This document shows, in pieces, positions 10,622-22,945 of a stretch of 64,000 nt of DNA. This DNA comes from Lamellibrachia columna. Taxonomy: Eukaryota; Annelida; Polychaeta; Sabellida; Siboglinidae. The first letter of the stretch is position 1. Each line of letters starts with the position of its first letter. Both the position numbers and the translations under genes were made by a program. Below the pieces are notes generated by a model. That model saw only the letters and a list, made by a program, of their open reading frames with translations, ran no database searches and was not told where the DNA came from. The stretch is taken from contig OY759268.1 in assembly GCA_963662155.1 (NCBI GenBank), forward strand, positions 10,297,435 to 10,361,434, in the 5' to 3' direction.

Positions 10622-11774
10622 CTCATCATCATCATCATGCTGTCAGTCGCTATGCGACAAAGACTGCTTTCATTTCTTGACCGCCGTTCTCCATTTAGCT
10701 CTCTGCTGTGAGAGTGATGTCCATGAGTCGGTCTTTATGTCTCTCAGCTTGAGGTTTCTCTTGATGGTATCCTTGAACCGGAGATGAGGGCGTCCTCTCT
10801 GTCTGTGACCAGAAGACAATTGAGAGTAGAGGATCTGCTTTGGTAGCCTCTGTGATGGCATCCTCATGAGGTGTCCAGTCCACAGGAGATTCTTTTGTAT
10901 CAGAAGATCTTCCATAGAGGGCAGCCCTATCCGACCGAGTATTTCCTTGTTTGTCACTTTGTCCTTCCAGGTTAGCCTCATGATCGAACGCAGATGTCGC
11001 ATCATGAAGGCATGCAGCTTTTTCACCTGTCGTTTGTACACTGTCCAGGCCTCGGCTCCGTATAGTAAGGTGGATAGCACAATTGCGCGGTAGATCTTGC
11101 CTTTGACCCGCGTGGACACATGGTGGTTGTTCCAGAGTCTCTGGCGTAATCGGCCAAAAGATGCGCTAGCCTTGGCCATCCTCCTCTGTATTTCAGCATC
11201 AATGCGTCCATCATTTGATATAGTGCTTCCGAGGTAGGTGAATTCCGGAACAGAGTTCAGCTTGTTTCCATCAACCATGATATCCTCCTCTCGGGTTCTT
11301 GTAGAGTTGGGTTGGTACAGCACTTCTGTCTTCTTGATGTTAATCTTCAGGCCGAACTTCTTTGATGCATCGGAGAAAGCATCCACTATTCTCTGGATCT
11401 CTTGAGCAGAGTGGGCAACCAGTGCACTGTCATCTGCGTATAGCAGCTCTCTCACAAGTATCTGGGTAGTCTTGGTCTTCGCTCTGAAGTGTGCGACGTT
11501 GAATAGGTCAGCGCTCTGTCTAGACTGTATATAGACGCCATCTCCCATGCCTCGGAAAGCCTCGACGAGCATTGCTGATAGGAAGATGGAGAAGAGCGTG
11601 GGGGCCAGTACACAGCCTTGCTTGACACCATTGGTAACACCGAACGTTTCCGAGACTTCCCCTCCGACACTCACATTCGCCATCATTCCCGTATGTAGAG
11701 CCTCGATCATGGTTGTGAACTTCTCTGGGCATCCATATTTCCTCAGTAGCTGCCATAGCCTACTGGTTGCCTAA
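10622..11774 (-). mobile_element. RTE-like LINE, 5'-truncated, with ATG-repeat tail
   Basis: A long minus-strand frame (10670-11710, extending in frame to about 11774) encodes the C-terminal half of a non-LTR reverse transcriptase. It contains NGVKQGCVLAPTLFSIFLSA, the intact catalytic box LLYADDSALVAH, FGLKINIKKTEV, FTYLGSTISNDGRID, STLLYGAEAWTVYKRQ and the C-terminal GRPHLRFKDTIKRNLK. The frame ends at 10670, and the element tail continues to a GATGATGATGATG run at 10622-10637. The open frame and intact YADD suggest a fairly young insertion that was 5' truncated during integration. The clade assignment (RTE-like) is by pattern only. Confidence 0.85.
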
Positions 11775-12205
11775 ATACATATCATGATATTGCCTAAATA
11801 ATGGCCCTGAATGTGCTTTGAAGTTGACTTTATTGAATGCGGAGCATTAATAATTATTGTATCCAAATGCGATGTTTGCTATACATATGTTCATGTGCAC
11901 AGTGAAACTGCTTTTTGGATCTAGGCTTGGGCGAACATTATCTGATAATTTTAGTTGAAAGCCGTGTGGTTTGTCAATCATGAATATTGACTTGATGTGA
12001 TAATATATGACATAATTTTGAAAGTCAAACTAGAACTCATATTAAGCAAAACCTTGAAGACCACAGGGACATGGCGCAATAAAACATAAATCATCTGCAT
12101 AAAACATGTGTTTAACACATAAATTGTTAATGTGACGTCTTCTTCCAACATTTTATAATGCATTACTTAAAGACATAGACACACAGTTTTACACTTCTTC
12201 CAAAA
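11775..12205. other. Intergenic; 3' flank of GPCR pseudogene 1
   Basis: Mostly unrecognised. The last 25-40 bases (CACTTCTTCCAAAATG and following) match the sequence just downstream of the intact GPCR at 50274, so the 3' flank was duplicated with the gene. Confidence 0.5.
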
Positions 12206-13177
12206 TGTGTGATCAGTGGCAATAAGCGGACAGTTTGATTCATGTCTACCGGTAAAACAGCCCACGTCTTCTAGCGACGTAGTAGATGAGCGATTTGACG
12301 ACATAGTCTCTTATTATTGATATATGTCTTCCGTCGCGATGTAAAACCCCATGTATACCAACCACATCGACATACAGCTCGCTACGAAAACTGTCGTAAT
12401 AATGAATAACGTCAGCACATTTTTCAAAGGTCTTTTAATTTGGTTCGTTATTATTACGGCGGTAGCGGTCACTGGCACTGATTTCGTTATACTATTCTGC
12501 ATATTTCATCGAACTATTTGAAGGTCCTTGATCGATGAACCGGACAGCGTCATGTACACTTGATACCACTGTAATGTTCGTGGAGATCGGGTCACGCTTT
12601 GTACTTCAACTTGGTTCAGAGAAGTTCGCACTTTTTTTCACTAGAGCACCCGCCATTATACATGTACAAGAAACAGACACGCCCGAGCCTGATATTCTAC
12701 TAAGTCGGTCACACATCATAAACCTCGCCACATCCATCACTGCTGTTATAATCGTTGCATCCACAGCTCGCTCGCTGTGGATCCAAATTGTACGTGGGTG
12801 TGTAACGGCAGACAGATGCTCGAGCGACACAACAACCCAAAAATTAATCGAACATGTCACATGTGTAGTGATAACATAGGGACATGCTGACATTGCACAA
12901 GGACAAGGACAAGGACAAGGCAACAAAGCGAAACACAGACAACTGAATCAGCGACTGCCATTGCAAACATTAACGCTCTAGTCGATGTTGTCATCTTTCG
13001 GATATGAACCGCGATTACAAGCAAATTGCCCGGCAACACTAGCGTAATCAGAAGAGTTATGACAATACCAAAACAAAAATTCCTTCTGTGTGTTGTGTTG
13101 TTCGTCATCAAAGCCAATCTGTCGTAGTATATATGTTGCGGATCACAATGTAATGTTGAATGTTTAAATGATGACAT
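12206..13177 (-). pseudogene. Class A GPCR pseudogene 1
   Basis: Degenerate member of the local GPCR family. TM1-TM2 are readable near 13070-12930 (VLPGNLLVIAVHIRKMTTST, then MFAMAVADSVVC). TM5 (SVSCTCIM) and TM6 (NVLTLFIITTVFVASC) are readable further down (about 12690 and 12400). The TM3/DRY region is largely missing, and TM7 with helix 8 survives only as a deleted trace (12206-12300). At least four frame changes separate the pieces. The acceptor just upstream of the start, AG in the intact paralogs, reads AT here (about 13190), so correct splicing would also fail. A run of four GGACAA units near 12899-12921 interrupts the TM2-TM3 part. Confidence 0.85.
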
Positions 13178-14790
13178 AACGAAAGCTTGTTATTAGTCAG
13201 TCAGTCAGGAGTATTGATGTTGACATATATTACAAGGAACAGAAAAGTGCGTTACGAATCACACAGCTACGAAACAAAATGAGGAGGTATGTCTTATCAA
13301 CGACTTATATTAATATGTAATAAAAAAAATTAGCGCTTTGAACATTTTCATGGGAAATGCGCTTGATAAAAATGGTATTGTCACTATAACTATTATTAGT
13401 CTTGACAGAAAAAGCATCAACAATTTGTTTTCAAGACTAAATGTATACAATATTTTATGGAACTCATTATGTACAAGGCAAATTATAATAATTATTATTT
13501 CAAGACAATGCCAGTTAATTTCCAAACACAATGACTTCACGTGTTTTGGTAAAAATATGTAACATCACCTAATGTTAAACACAAAGTAATGCTATCCCCA
13601 TATTTCATGGCTGTTAGAAATTTTAAATGTGCAATCATTCAAGACCATATTTAATTAAAAACTCACGTAACATTGCTGATATTAAAATATTACATGTTAT
13701 TGAAAACTGATATTGTGGCGCATTTAATCTGATGAGCTTAGCCAATGAAACGTATTAGTTATTTGGCCTTATTCAATTAAATGTTGTCCTTCTCAAATTC
13801 CGGGAAGAAGCGGGGATTGTGCAATGTTCTACGGTATAAAATACCACACATGACCACACGGTAATATCATTTCGGGGGTTGCATCTACGGCCCCGTGAAG
13901 AAGTTGTTACACTATTTTTTGTGTGAATTCATTCCACTATTATCACGAATTGCACACTTATCATGCATCATAGATTGTTAGCAACGCTCACCGTGTTTTA
14001 TACAATTATTCCAGGTTAAGTGCAACTGTTCATAACGTTTTGCGTGTTTTATACCATTGTTTCAAGTAACGTTAACCGTCAACCGCACATTTGTTATTTA
14101 CATGTTGTAAATAACAATGGTTTTACCAGTTGCTTATGGATATTTGCAACTTCTGCATATTTAATCAAGTAGTTGTCGTGGTGATATGCTGAGTGACGTC
14201 ACTGATGGGGAACATGACCTGGTCATCGATGCATTGGTACAGCGGACTCTCACTGGTGGCGTGATGTGCGTTCTGCCTTTCAGCGCCACTCACACGATGC
14301 TGCTGGCGTCACACCCATTTGATTCATGTTGCTGCTGAACCGACAATATTGGTAACGTAGAACAACGCGGCCTCCTGGGGTAAGACGCCCACCCCCCGCT
14401 CACCATATATAGTAATATTATTATTCATTTGACAACGTCAGACAATACAAAATGGGCAATGCTATGTTGTGTTATATTGTGTTGTGCGTGCGAGTTGTGC
14501 GGCAAGACGGTCCCGATGCATGTAGGGCTAGACGGTCCCTATATCTTATTCCACAAGCACATGGACACAATGTATGAAATGTGTTAAACATGCCCAATGA
14601 TGTGTAATACATTTAATATAATGCAAACGTTGTACAATTGAAGTTCTACTAGCCTGTATGCTGTACTGACGGAATATTAATATGCAAGTTTATATTTTGC
14701 ATGGATTGCAATGTGTAATAATGTTAACTCCAATTTAAATTTAACAAATGTAACATATCAATGTATTAATACCATACTATTGTGTACGTT
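13178..14790. other. Intergenic AT-rich DNA; proximal flank of GPCR pseudogene 1
   Basis: The first 60 bases are homologous to the 5'UTR/acceptor region of the other GPCR copies. Beyond that I see no first-exon donor like the one conserved upstream of the paralogs, and no repeat or gene. Confidence 0.45.
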
Positions 14791-15001
<211 letters not shown>

Positions 15002-15357
15002 ACTGCTCAAAAATGGGACAGGAAAGTTTTTTTCGGTACTCTTAATATTTTTTTTATGTACCTCATCTACAGTCTATTTTTGCAGAAAATAGTTTTCCAA
15101 TTGGTAGCACACGTATTTTTCAATGATATGGACATATTAAATGCATTACATCATAGCTAATGGTGTATATTTAAAAAAAAAATTCTTTACGGGGGCCGCG
15201 CTGCCCCAGTTTACCATACACAGTTCTTATTCGGCTGATGTGCACCAGTGAACGTCGGCTGAGGTCGTGGCCGACGGTTCGTTCTATGGAACTGGGAGAG
15301 ATTGTAGTGATAGGACATTGTTGAATAATGGAATTACACAAAAATATATGGATCAGT

Positions 15358-15506
15358 CACAAAAACAACAACAACAATATCGCCACCACCATCACCGACA
15401 ACAACAACAGCAGCAACAACAACACGAACAATAACAACAACAAGAATGACAATAACAACAACAACATCAGCAGCAGCAACAACAACAACTACAACAACAA
15501 CATGTT
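15358..15506. repeat. Imperfect (AAC)n / (CAG)n trinucleotide repeat
   Basis: About 150 bases of ACA-rich triplets with CAG, CAT and AAT interruptions. The second GPCR unit has a much shorter AACAAC run (about 23873-23882) in the equivalent position, so the expansion is copy-specific. Confidence 0.85.
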
Positions 15507-15758
15507 GTACATTTATCTGACTATATGATTTTTTTTATCAAAGGAGAAATAAACAAGCTAAAATACCCTCATATAATCTTTATTTTCATTGACTACATTG
15601 AAAACTATATCATTTTATTAGAAACTTAACGAATCGTTGAACATCATATTATCATAGTATGGTGTCACCAAACCACAACATTAATCAGCCGTTTTATGCG
15701 CGTCATAAGTTCGTGAAGACGATGTCGGTAATTCGATTGCAAGCACCATTGCATATGT
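15507..15758. repeat. Duplicated 3' flank of the GPCR unit (copy 1)
   Basis: This segment aligns with 23883-24091 (shared blocks include AAGGAGAAA, AAGCTAAAATA, TTGAACATCATATTAT and GTGTCACCAAACCACAACAT). It is the conserved downstream flank of GPCR pseudogene 2 and GPCR 1, probably containing 3'UTR sequence. Confidence 0.75.
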
Positions 15759-16386
15759 TCACTTGACACGTATCTGGCGGTAGAACTGTCGCAAGTCATC
15801 GCGGAACAGGGCACTGGCGACGCCGTAGATGAACGGATTGACGATATAGTTTATTATCATTGATCGACGTACTTCTATGGATATATAAACATCCATTTGA
15901 GATAACCACATCGGCACCCAGTGCGCTATGAAAACGATTGTGGTAATGAATAACATCAACATATTCTTGAAGGCGTTGGGGTGGTTCGCATGTATTGTTT
16001 TGTTGGTAGCGTTCACTGACACTGATTGTGTTGCACTACTCTGCACATTAGCTTTATTTGTAGTCGAAATGTTCGAAGGCCCAGATCATCGGCCTGTGCA
16101 GCGACATCTATTGTTGAATCTATTACATGTGAAGTTCCCGGTTTTGAAGATCGCGTCACATTTTGCATTCCGACTTGATTCAGCATAGCAGCCGCCATTA
16201 GAGTGTAGCAAATGATCATTGTAATTGCACAAGAAACATATACGAGTGAAACTGATATTCTAAAAAGCAGGCCATGCCAAATACCCCTCGCCACCATCGA
16301 TACTCTTGTGAATAACGTTGCAGCCACAACCATGATAATTGTGTACTTTTTCGCTCGCCGTGGATCCATGCTGAACGTGTGTGGGC

Positions 16387-16394
16387 GTTTAACA
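16387..16394. other. Target-site duplication, left copy (GTTTAACA)
   Basis: GTTTAACA occurs here and at 19309-19316, exactly flanking CR1 copy B. The intact GPCR 1 has a single GTTTAACA at the equivalent place (about 24757-24764). The element's own tail contains TTTAACAAGATT, so one or two bases of the limits are ambiguous. Confidence 0.7.
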
Positions 16395-19308
16395 AGATTC
16401 AAAAAGATTTAACAAGATTTGCCATCCAAACCAAAGGCCCAGATGGCAAGTGGACAAGGAAGCCATTGGCTTATCGAGAGTCCAACAATGTTCATCTACT
16501 TATAACCCGCCCTCCTGATATATGTGTCAACCTTGTTTTTAAACATATTCACGCTGCTAGCAGTTACACAATCTGTAGACAATTTGTTCCATTCATGTAT
16601 TGTCCTCTGTGAGAAAGAGTGCTTCCTGATGTCCAATCTACATTGATCCTTTACTAATTTTACCTCATGTCCTCTAGTTCTGCTATCCTTCTTGAGTGAG
16701 AAAAACATGTTTCTATCAATATTTTCATACCCATTCAATATCTTAAAAACTTCAATCTGATCTCCTCTTAACCTCCTTGTCTCTAGAGTTGTTATATCAC
16801 ATTCTTTCAGGCGTTCTTCATAACTAAGGTCTCTCATTTCTGGAATCATTTTAGTTGCTCTCCTTTGTATGCGTTCAAGCGTATATATATCCTTCTTATG
16901 ATATTGTCTCCATGCTTGTATACAGTATTCTAAATGAGGTCTAACTATTGCTTTATAAAGAGGTATAATTAACTTTTTTCCCTTGTATGTTATGTTTCTT
17001 CTAATAAATCCAAGAATTTGATTACCCTTTGAAGCTGCAATACCACACTGCTCTGAAACTTTCATATCAGCGCTTATTGTAACTCCTAAGTCCTTTTCTT
17101 ATACAGTAGTACCCAGAACAGTATCTCCCATTTTATAGTTTACATTCAAGTTCCTATATCCTGTATGTAGGCATTTACATTTCCCAAAATTGAACAACAT
17201 CTGCCATTTCTCAGACCATTTCACTAATCTGTATAGATCGTTTTGTAAATGTTGTTTATCACCATCAGTATTAACCTTTCTAAACAGTTTTGTGTCATCC
17301 GCAAATTTCAGTACGTTTCTTGTTATACTGTCGTCCAAGTCATTGATATAAATTAAGAATAATATAGGTCCTAATACTGATCCTTGAGGTACCCCACTCA
17401 AAACCGATTTCCAATTTGAAACTTCTCCATCTACTACAACTCGTTGTCTTCTGTCAGTCAGCCATTGTTCTATCCAGTCAGTTATGCTATCCCCGATACC
17501 ATGGGCTTTTAATTTAAGTAGTAATCTTTGATGTGGCACTTTGTGAGAAGCTTTCTGAAAATCTAAGTAGATAATATCTACTGGCGATCCCACGTCTATC
17601 CACTTAGTGATTTCTTCCAAAAAACATAACATATTTGTTAAGCATGACCTCGCTTTAAGGAATCCATGTTGAGATGAATTTAATAATTTATGCTTAACGA
17701 GGAAGTCCACCATATGGTCTTTAATTAACCTTTCTAATAATTTACAAATCACTGACGTTAAACTCACTGGTCTGTAATTCTCTGACTTATTTATCGAACC
17801 ATTTTTAAATAATGGTATGATGTTTGCTTCTTTCCATTCAAACGGAACAACTCCCTCTTTTAATGACAAGTTGAATACTCTTGCAAGTGGTATGCTGATT
17901 TGTTCTACTGTTTCCATTAGTAATTTTGGAGGAATCCCAGCCACTCCCGGTGATTTGTTATCCTTCATTGCCTTTATTTTCTTAGCTACCAATTCTGGAG
18001 TTACAACTAACGGACCTAAATAGTCAGATTTAGCCCCCTGAAATTTAGCATCAGCAACTGGTAATGAACTAATATCTTCTTTGGTAAACACTGAACTGAA
18101 GTAACCATTTAGGTCTTCCGCCATTAAAAACCCCTGTGATATTATATTTCCAGCACTGTCTTCTAGAGGTCCAACCTTGTCTTCTACGTTTTGTTTACTC
18201 CTGACATATGCATAAAAACTCTTGCTGTAATTGTTTATGTTACATGCTAGTTTTTGCTCATAGCTTCTTTTAGATTGTCTGATTTCAGTTGTAGCTGCAT
18301 TAAGTGCCTCTTTGTATTTTGCATAGTCTTCGTCCTTTCTGGTACGCCTATAAACCCTCCACATAGTTTGTTTTAGCAATATTTTTCTAATAGCCTCTTT
18401 TGACAAGTGTTTCTTTCTACACCGTTTTCCTTGTTTTTGGAAGGGAAAAAAATTATCGATGATACTCTCAATTTCATATTTTAGAATATTCCAACATTCA
18501 ATTGCGGTCTTATTCATCAGCATGTTATTCCAATCTAGCTTTGCTAAGTATTTTCTCATATCTTTGTAGTTACCTTTGTGGAAGTTTCTCTTGTACGTTT
18601 TCTTATTTTTACTTTCTGATTTTACATTGATGTCAAAATGTATTTGATTATGGTCACTATTACCCAATGGTTCAAATATTTTTACATTGTCCACTAATTC
18701 TTTTTGTGATGACAAAACTATATCTAATACATTATCTCCCCTGGTTGGTTCTAGTACGTGCTGAGTAAGAAAGCTATCCTGGATTAAAAATAGAAATTGT
18801 TGGTCCTCAATCCCTGTGCTCTCTAGAGAATTCCATTGTATGTGTCCATGGTTAAAATCTCCCATTATGATACATTCCCCTTTACTAACTTCCTTTATAG
18901 CATTTTTTATTTTTGTGTTGTCCTCTTCGTTTATGTTTGGACTTCGGTAAACTAATCCAATAGTTAATTTTTAATTTCCTGAAACAATTTTGCACCAAAC
19001 AGCTTCATCGCAATCTGCTTCCCTTTCTAGTTTTATTTCATAAGCCTGAATAGATTATTTAACATATAAAATAACTCCCCCGCCCCTTCTTCCTATTCGA
19101 TCTTTCCTAAACATTACATATCCTGTCAGTCCTAATTCAGCATCTGTTAAATCTATGTTGGCCCATGATTCAGTTATACCAATTATGTGAGGGTCAATAT
19201 CTTTTACCATAATGTTTAATTCGTTTTTCTTATTTACTATGCTCCTTGCATTTAAACATACGCATATATAACCTTTTTCAGAGATGTTTTTCGGATGATT
19301 TGATATTG
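16395..19308 (-). mobile_element. CR1-type LINE copy B inserted in GPCR pseudogene 2
   Basis: Nearly complete ORF2 region of the CR1 family, 5' truncated just before the endonuclease domain. It ends at a short tail of a 10-bp unit (AAATCTTGTT on the element strand). It is flanked by 8-bp direct repeats of host sequence. It matches copies C and D at high identity through the C-terminus and 3'UTR. Confidence 0.9.
16496..19260 (-). pseudogene. CR1 ORF2 (endonuclease-reverse transcriptase), copy B
   Basis: The endonuclease part (about 19250-18600) has GITESWANID, an in-frame TAA after GGGVILYVK, a second TAA after KIVSGN, then MGDFNHGHIQWN (18865) and the SDH motif in LGNSDHNQIHFDI. The RT domain follows with NYRPVSLTSVICKLLERLI, STQHGFL-type and LSGVPQGSVLGPILFLIYIN motifs, and the intact catalytic box LKFADDTKLF. 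The frame 18865-17099 is open for 588 residues. One further TAA near 17100 separates it from the C-terminal 189 residues (17065-16496), which include RIQRRATKMIPEMRDLSYEE. Only three nonsense codons separate it from a continuous ORF2. Confidence 0.9.
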
Positions 19309-19316
19309 GTTTAACA
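19309..19316. other. Target-site duplication, right copy (GTTTAACA)
   Basis: Partner of 16387-16394. The GPCR coding sequence resumes immediately to the right. Confidence 0.7.
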
Positions 19317-19682
19317 GCAAGAAGACGCTCGATCGACACAAATACCAGACATATAAAATGTCCTTGATGCATCGAATACATAGCAATATATCAATATTGC
19401 CACTATACCAGTGGACAATAAAATACACGGGCAAACGCAGACCACTAAGTCAGCGACGGCCAGCGCAAACATATACACTCTCGTCGATGTTGTCATCTTC
19501 CGGACATAAACCGCAAATACAAGCACATTTCCCGGCAAACCTAGCGCGCACAGAATAATTGCAGTAATGTTAGACCATTCGTCACGAGGTATGACATTGT
19601 TCATCGTCGAGTTGTCGTTTAAGACACGTTGCTGCATCACAATTGAATCATTGGTCATGTTGAATGTATTAAATAATTCCAT

Positions 19683-20025
19683 AATGAAGGCTTGTTCGCT
19701 GTTAGTTAGTCATAAGTACTGGTGTCGACACCTATCACAAGAAAAACAGTGCACAACATTTAGAACAAGCATTAACACGAACTATCAACATTACTGAAAA
19801 GGAATAGTTATTAGCTTCGCTATGCTTTCTTAGTTTCCAATACACAGTTACATTAATTTAAAGGCATGCGCTCACAAACACGTAAGATGTGTCATCAAAC
19901 GCTTTGTAGACAATGCAAAGCATATGCGTTAACTGGTACAGCGCTGACATCTATGGTAAATGGACATTATGCGAAAATCTCACATGAGTTTACATTTCAC
20001 AATACGATATGGCAAAATACTTACT
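19683..20025 (-). promoter_or_regulatory. 5' intron and 5'UTR of GPCR pseudogene 2, with conserved donor and acceptor
   Basis: On the minus strand the block GGAAGGCGAATCGA followed by GTAAGTATTTTGCC (donor GT at 20024-20023) is conserved at 27219 and 51889 upstream of the two intact receptors. The acceptor (TTTTTCTTGTGATAG) lies about 50 bases before the start codon. This defines a non-coding first exon and an intron of about 0.3 kb. Repeated conservation of both splice sites across copies is the support; no transcript data are available. Confidence 0.65.
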
Positions 20026-21560
20026 CGATTCGCCTTCCATGTGATTATATGCGATTAGTGGTTGATTTTGTTATCAATCCTCTAGAACACAGCTTAACAT
20101 CCGCACAGTCCGTCATAGCATGGTGATACTGCAAACCTGATACTGAGCCGATAATACATAGTTTTATTATCTGTGGATCTGGAGCGATAATAACGTTCGT
20201 TATAAACATTGACGCCATGAAATCATCATTATTACAGCAATGCACGATCGTAACATTGAATGGTTGCCATTTATTTATCCACAGAATGAATGACGACATA
20301 ATAAAGTGTAAAAAAAATTGCCCTTGGCGCTTCTGAGTCATAATGTTAAATTATATAATGGTGAAATCGTACGACGGACGTACGACAGGTAATGTTGTAC
20401 TTTAAATGAGACAGACGACATAATTATGTATCCACAACAACGACAACAACGCAGCTATTAAAATAATTAATGTTTCAACAAACAAATACATCGTTCCAAC
20501 AATAACGCTTACTGATATTAAACAAATGATTAGATTCGGAAGAAATAGTCAAACTAGTGACTCCCATTATTATATGAGACGCCAACAACTAAAGGTAGTG
20601 AATTATGTCAAATACATTGAATTTATAATGAATAATTAGATTCATCACACCCAAGGCCGATCGCAAACTAGGATTCATCAAAAGTAATATTCACATAAAT
20701 CCTCACAACGTCTCAAGAAACAGTCATGTTATGGCCTTGTAAGCCCACGTGTCCAGATGGAACAGACGAGATCAACAAGGTGAGTTTTGGGCCGGTCCCA
20801 CAACACGTCGAGTGTGACAACTTGAATGCGCAACACCGTAATGGCGTCGTTTCAACTCCAGATTAATATTGATATATAAGCTAGTCAACAACATTGATCT
20901 CTGCTAGTCTTACTGTGAAATTTATTTTCTGCTACTCCACCTAGTACCCTTTGTAATGGTCGTCAAATTGACGAGGTTGACATCGTATACGAAGAAAGAA
21001 GAATAAGAAGAAATATATCACAACGCTAGCATCAGAAAAAAAATCGGCTGATCTGACGTTTGAATAACTTCGAGTGAGGATGCGTTGGCATAGATACGCG
21101 ACTGTTTTAACGCACCTGCAATAATCGCGCGAATAGTGAAATGTCGTGTTGTCATTGCTTCTGAAACATCAAACCACAAGGTAATTACACTGCCGGTATT
21201 CGATGCATGCACCATCTGGCGATTAACAGTACGACATTCCGTGTACCGACTATTGTACTTTGCTTGACCATTATCATAAAGTCGGCACGCCAATATTGTT
21301 AACATATAGCACATGAGACATAACGCGATATGTTGAGCTGTTAGGTCATTGAACCATTAGATCGATAGGTATCCGTAAATATAACTTTTCCGTTGGGTGG
21401 CGCCTCTTCATAACAGCGATGTATTTGTCACGATGTGCGTACTGCAGCAGCTTATTGAAACTGTCCCAGTGGCGATTTAAGGGCAGACAAGTGTGGTTAG
21501 TGTTTCATTTGTAGAAAAGCAGTAATGTTTGCTTTTTCTCAAAGATAATGCATATGTGGC
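20026..21560. repeat. Segmental duplication U1: upstream region of GPCR pseudogene 2
   Basis: Aligns in order with 27220-28990 (upstream of GPCR 1); the first part also aligns with 51890-52080 (upstream of GPCR 2). Shared blocks include TCTAGAACAC, AAATCGGCTGATCTGACG, ACGCGA(C/T)TGTTTTAAC and CAGTGG(C/A)GAT. It contains a degraded LINE C-terminal relic (about 20600-21010) that is also present in U2, showing that the LINE was there before the duplication. Transcription signals for the receptor probably lie here, but I cannot name a specific promoter. Confidence 0.75.
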
Positions 21561-21806
21561 TCATACAATAATATAATTGTCTTGGTACTAGAATAAACAT
21601 TTGCAAATTCTACACACCAAAATGCATTTAATATGCAATACACATATGTTTGCATTTTACTGTATCGGCTAGATTTGTGTATAAGGCGCGAATCCACAGG
21701 GGCGAAGCTTGCTTTTCCGAACGTTAATGACATCCGTATCACGTGATCGCGGGATCGACGCAGGCACATCCGCGACTTGGTTGAGGTTTGTTGACATTCG
21801 TTCAAT

Positions 21807-22163
21807 ATGGGTGACAGTGCCTGGCAAGTTGTACGCGCATTGTTGCGTTCCGCGGCGAAGAGGAGGAAATGGGAGTTGGATAAGGCGAGATTGGCCACAA
21901 AAGTGGCACTGAAATATCAAAAGGGACACCATGGCTATGCCGTAAGCGGTGCCTTTACACAGTTTAGGTTTAACACCAGTTCAGTTGATTCCAGAATGTG
22001 TGTATTTAACATTCTTGAACGTCTGAATGTAAGATTATGTACGAATAATGAAAACCCATATATTTTACTTTGGGGTGGTATTCCTAATATAATTCCATAT
22101 GAAATCAACCAACTGATGATATTCTTGCTTACTCTGATTTTTTATGAAATTTGGTATACATAG
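21807..22163 (+). CDS. Unrecognised open reading frame, doubtful
   Basis: A 118-codon frame whose first 45 codons are locally GC-rich and encode a basic helical stretch (AWQVVRALLRSAAKRRKWEL, then DKARLATKVALKYQKG). A possible donor (GCC then GTAAGC, about 21940) would end an exon there. The remainder is AT-rich and looks non-coding. I recognise no family. It could be a small exon, part of an undefined repeat, or chance. Confidence 0.2.
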   Translation: MGDSAWQVVRALLRSAAKRRKWELDKARLATKVALKYQKGHHGYAVSGAFTQFRFNTSSVDSRMCVFNILERLNVRLCTNNENPYILLWGGIPNIIPYEINQLMIFLLTLIFYEIWYT

Positions 22164-22429
22164 TGGCAGTGTTCATGCTTGAATAAATTATGTTGAGGAA
22201 ATAGTTGGCTGATATATGCTTACATCTTGTGTGAAGTGCGTTAACATTATATACCTGAACTCAAACCGGATCCCACTAAATGTTTTAACTAAATGCAACA
22301 TTTTCAAATTTCGTGTAGACGAAGCTCGGACAGTGTTCTACGCTATCTCTGGTGGGTGTTTTATTTGAAGAAGTAATACGCAACTGCAACACCCTATGTC
22401 GATCGCTCTCATTATCGCCCATCAGCCAC

Positions 22430-22945
22430 CATGCCGCAGAGAAACGACGCAGATTTGTAAACTGACATCGCTGATATCAAGTCATCTCTGCGGTTTCTAC
22501 GTAAATCGGTGGATGAACTCAAACAGAGTAACACAACAAACGAAAATAAAATAAACGACCCTCTAAAATCGATCCATGCGAAAGGTGAACGAAATGAACA
22601 ACTGGAACACCGTATGAACGATCTTGAGCAGCATTCTCGGAAACGAAATGTGATTGTTTCTGGCCTGAACATGCATAGTTATTCAGACACAGCCACCCGT
22701 TCCAGATCTGCGAGAACATCCGTGTATGACGGAGATGGAATCAGTGAGTCTTCAGCTATGAGGAAAAACTTTGTCAAATTCGCGCAAGAGAACATGCCTC
22801 TGGCTGAGATCGAAATAACAGCCATACACGACCTCCCTAAAGGCAGGGATGGAACGATGCCACAGATCGTTCAGTTTTTTGCCTCGGCACCCTGCCGAAA
22901 GATCTGGTGTTGTGTTGCATCGACAATGACGCTATGAAATGGATC
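22430..22945 (+). pseudogene. LINE ORF1-like relic (coiled coil plus RRM-type start)
   Basis: The frame starts at 22430 with an early stop near 22457, then runs open to 22937. It contains a heptad-like coiled coil (KSSLRFLRKSVDELKQSN, then KGERNEQLEHRMNDLEQHSR) followed by RNVIVSGLN, the usual start of the RNA-recognition fold in ORF1 proteins of many LINEs. Such proteins trimerise through the coiled coil and bind element RNA. The end abuts a virus-like relic at about 22946, and no ORF2 follows, so it is a fragment. Confidence 0.65.

Larger units (their letters stand above)
15759..19682 (-). pseudogene. Class A GPCR pseudogene 2, split by a CR1 insertion
   Basis: Minus-strand relic with its 5' part at 19682-19317 and 3' part at 16386-15759, separated by CR1 copy B. 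The 5' part encodes an N-terminus with NMTNDS, TM1 (LGLPGNVLVFAVYVRKMTTS), TM2 (FALAVADLVVCVC) and, after a frameshift, the TM3 end FVSIERLLAVK. The 3' part encodes ICL2 (RPHTFSMDPRRAKKY), TM4-TM5, then after another frameshift TM6 (FIAHWVPMWL), TM7 (NYIVNPFIYGVASA) and helix 8 (FRDDLRQFYRQ). The acceptor upstream of the start codon is intact. Apart from the insertion and two frameshifts it is close to the intact paralogs, so inactivation looks fairly recent. Confidence 0.9.
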
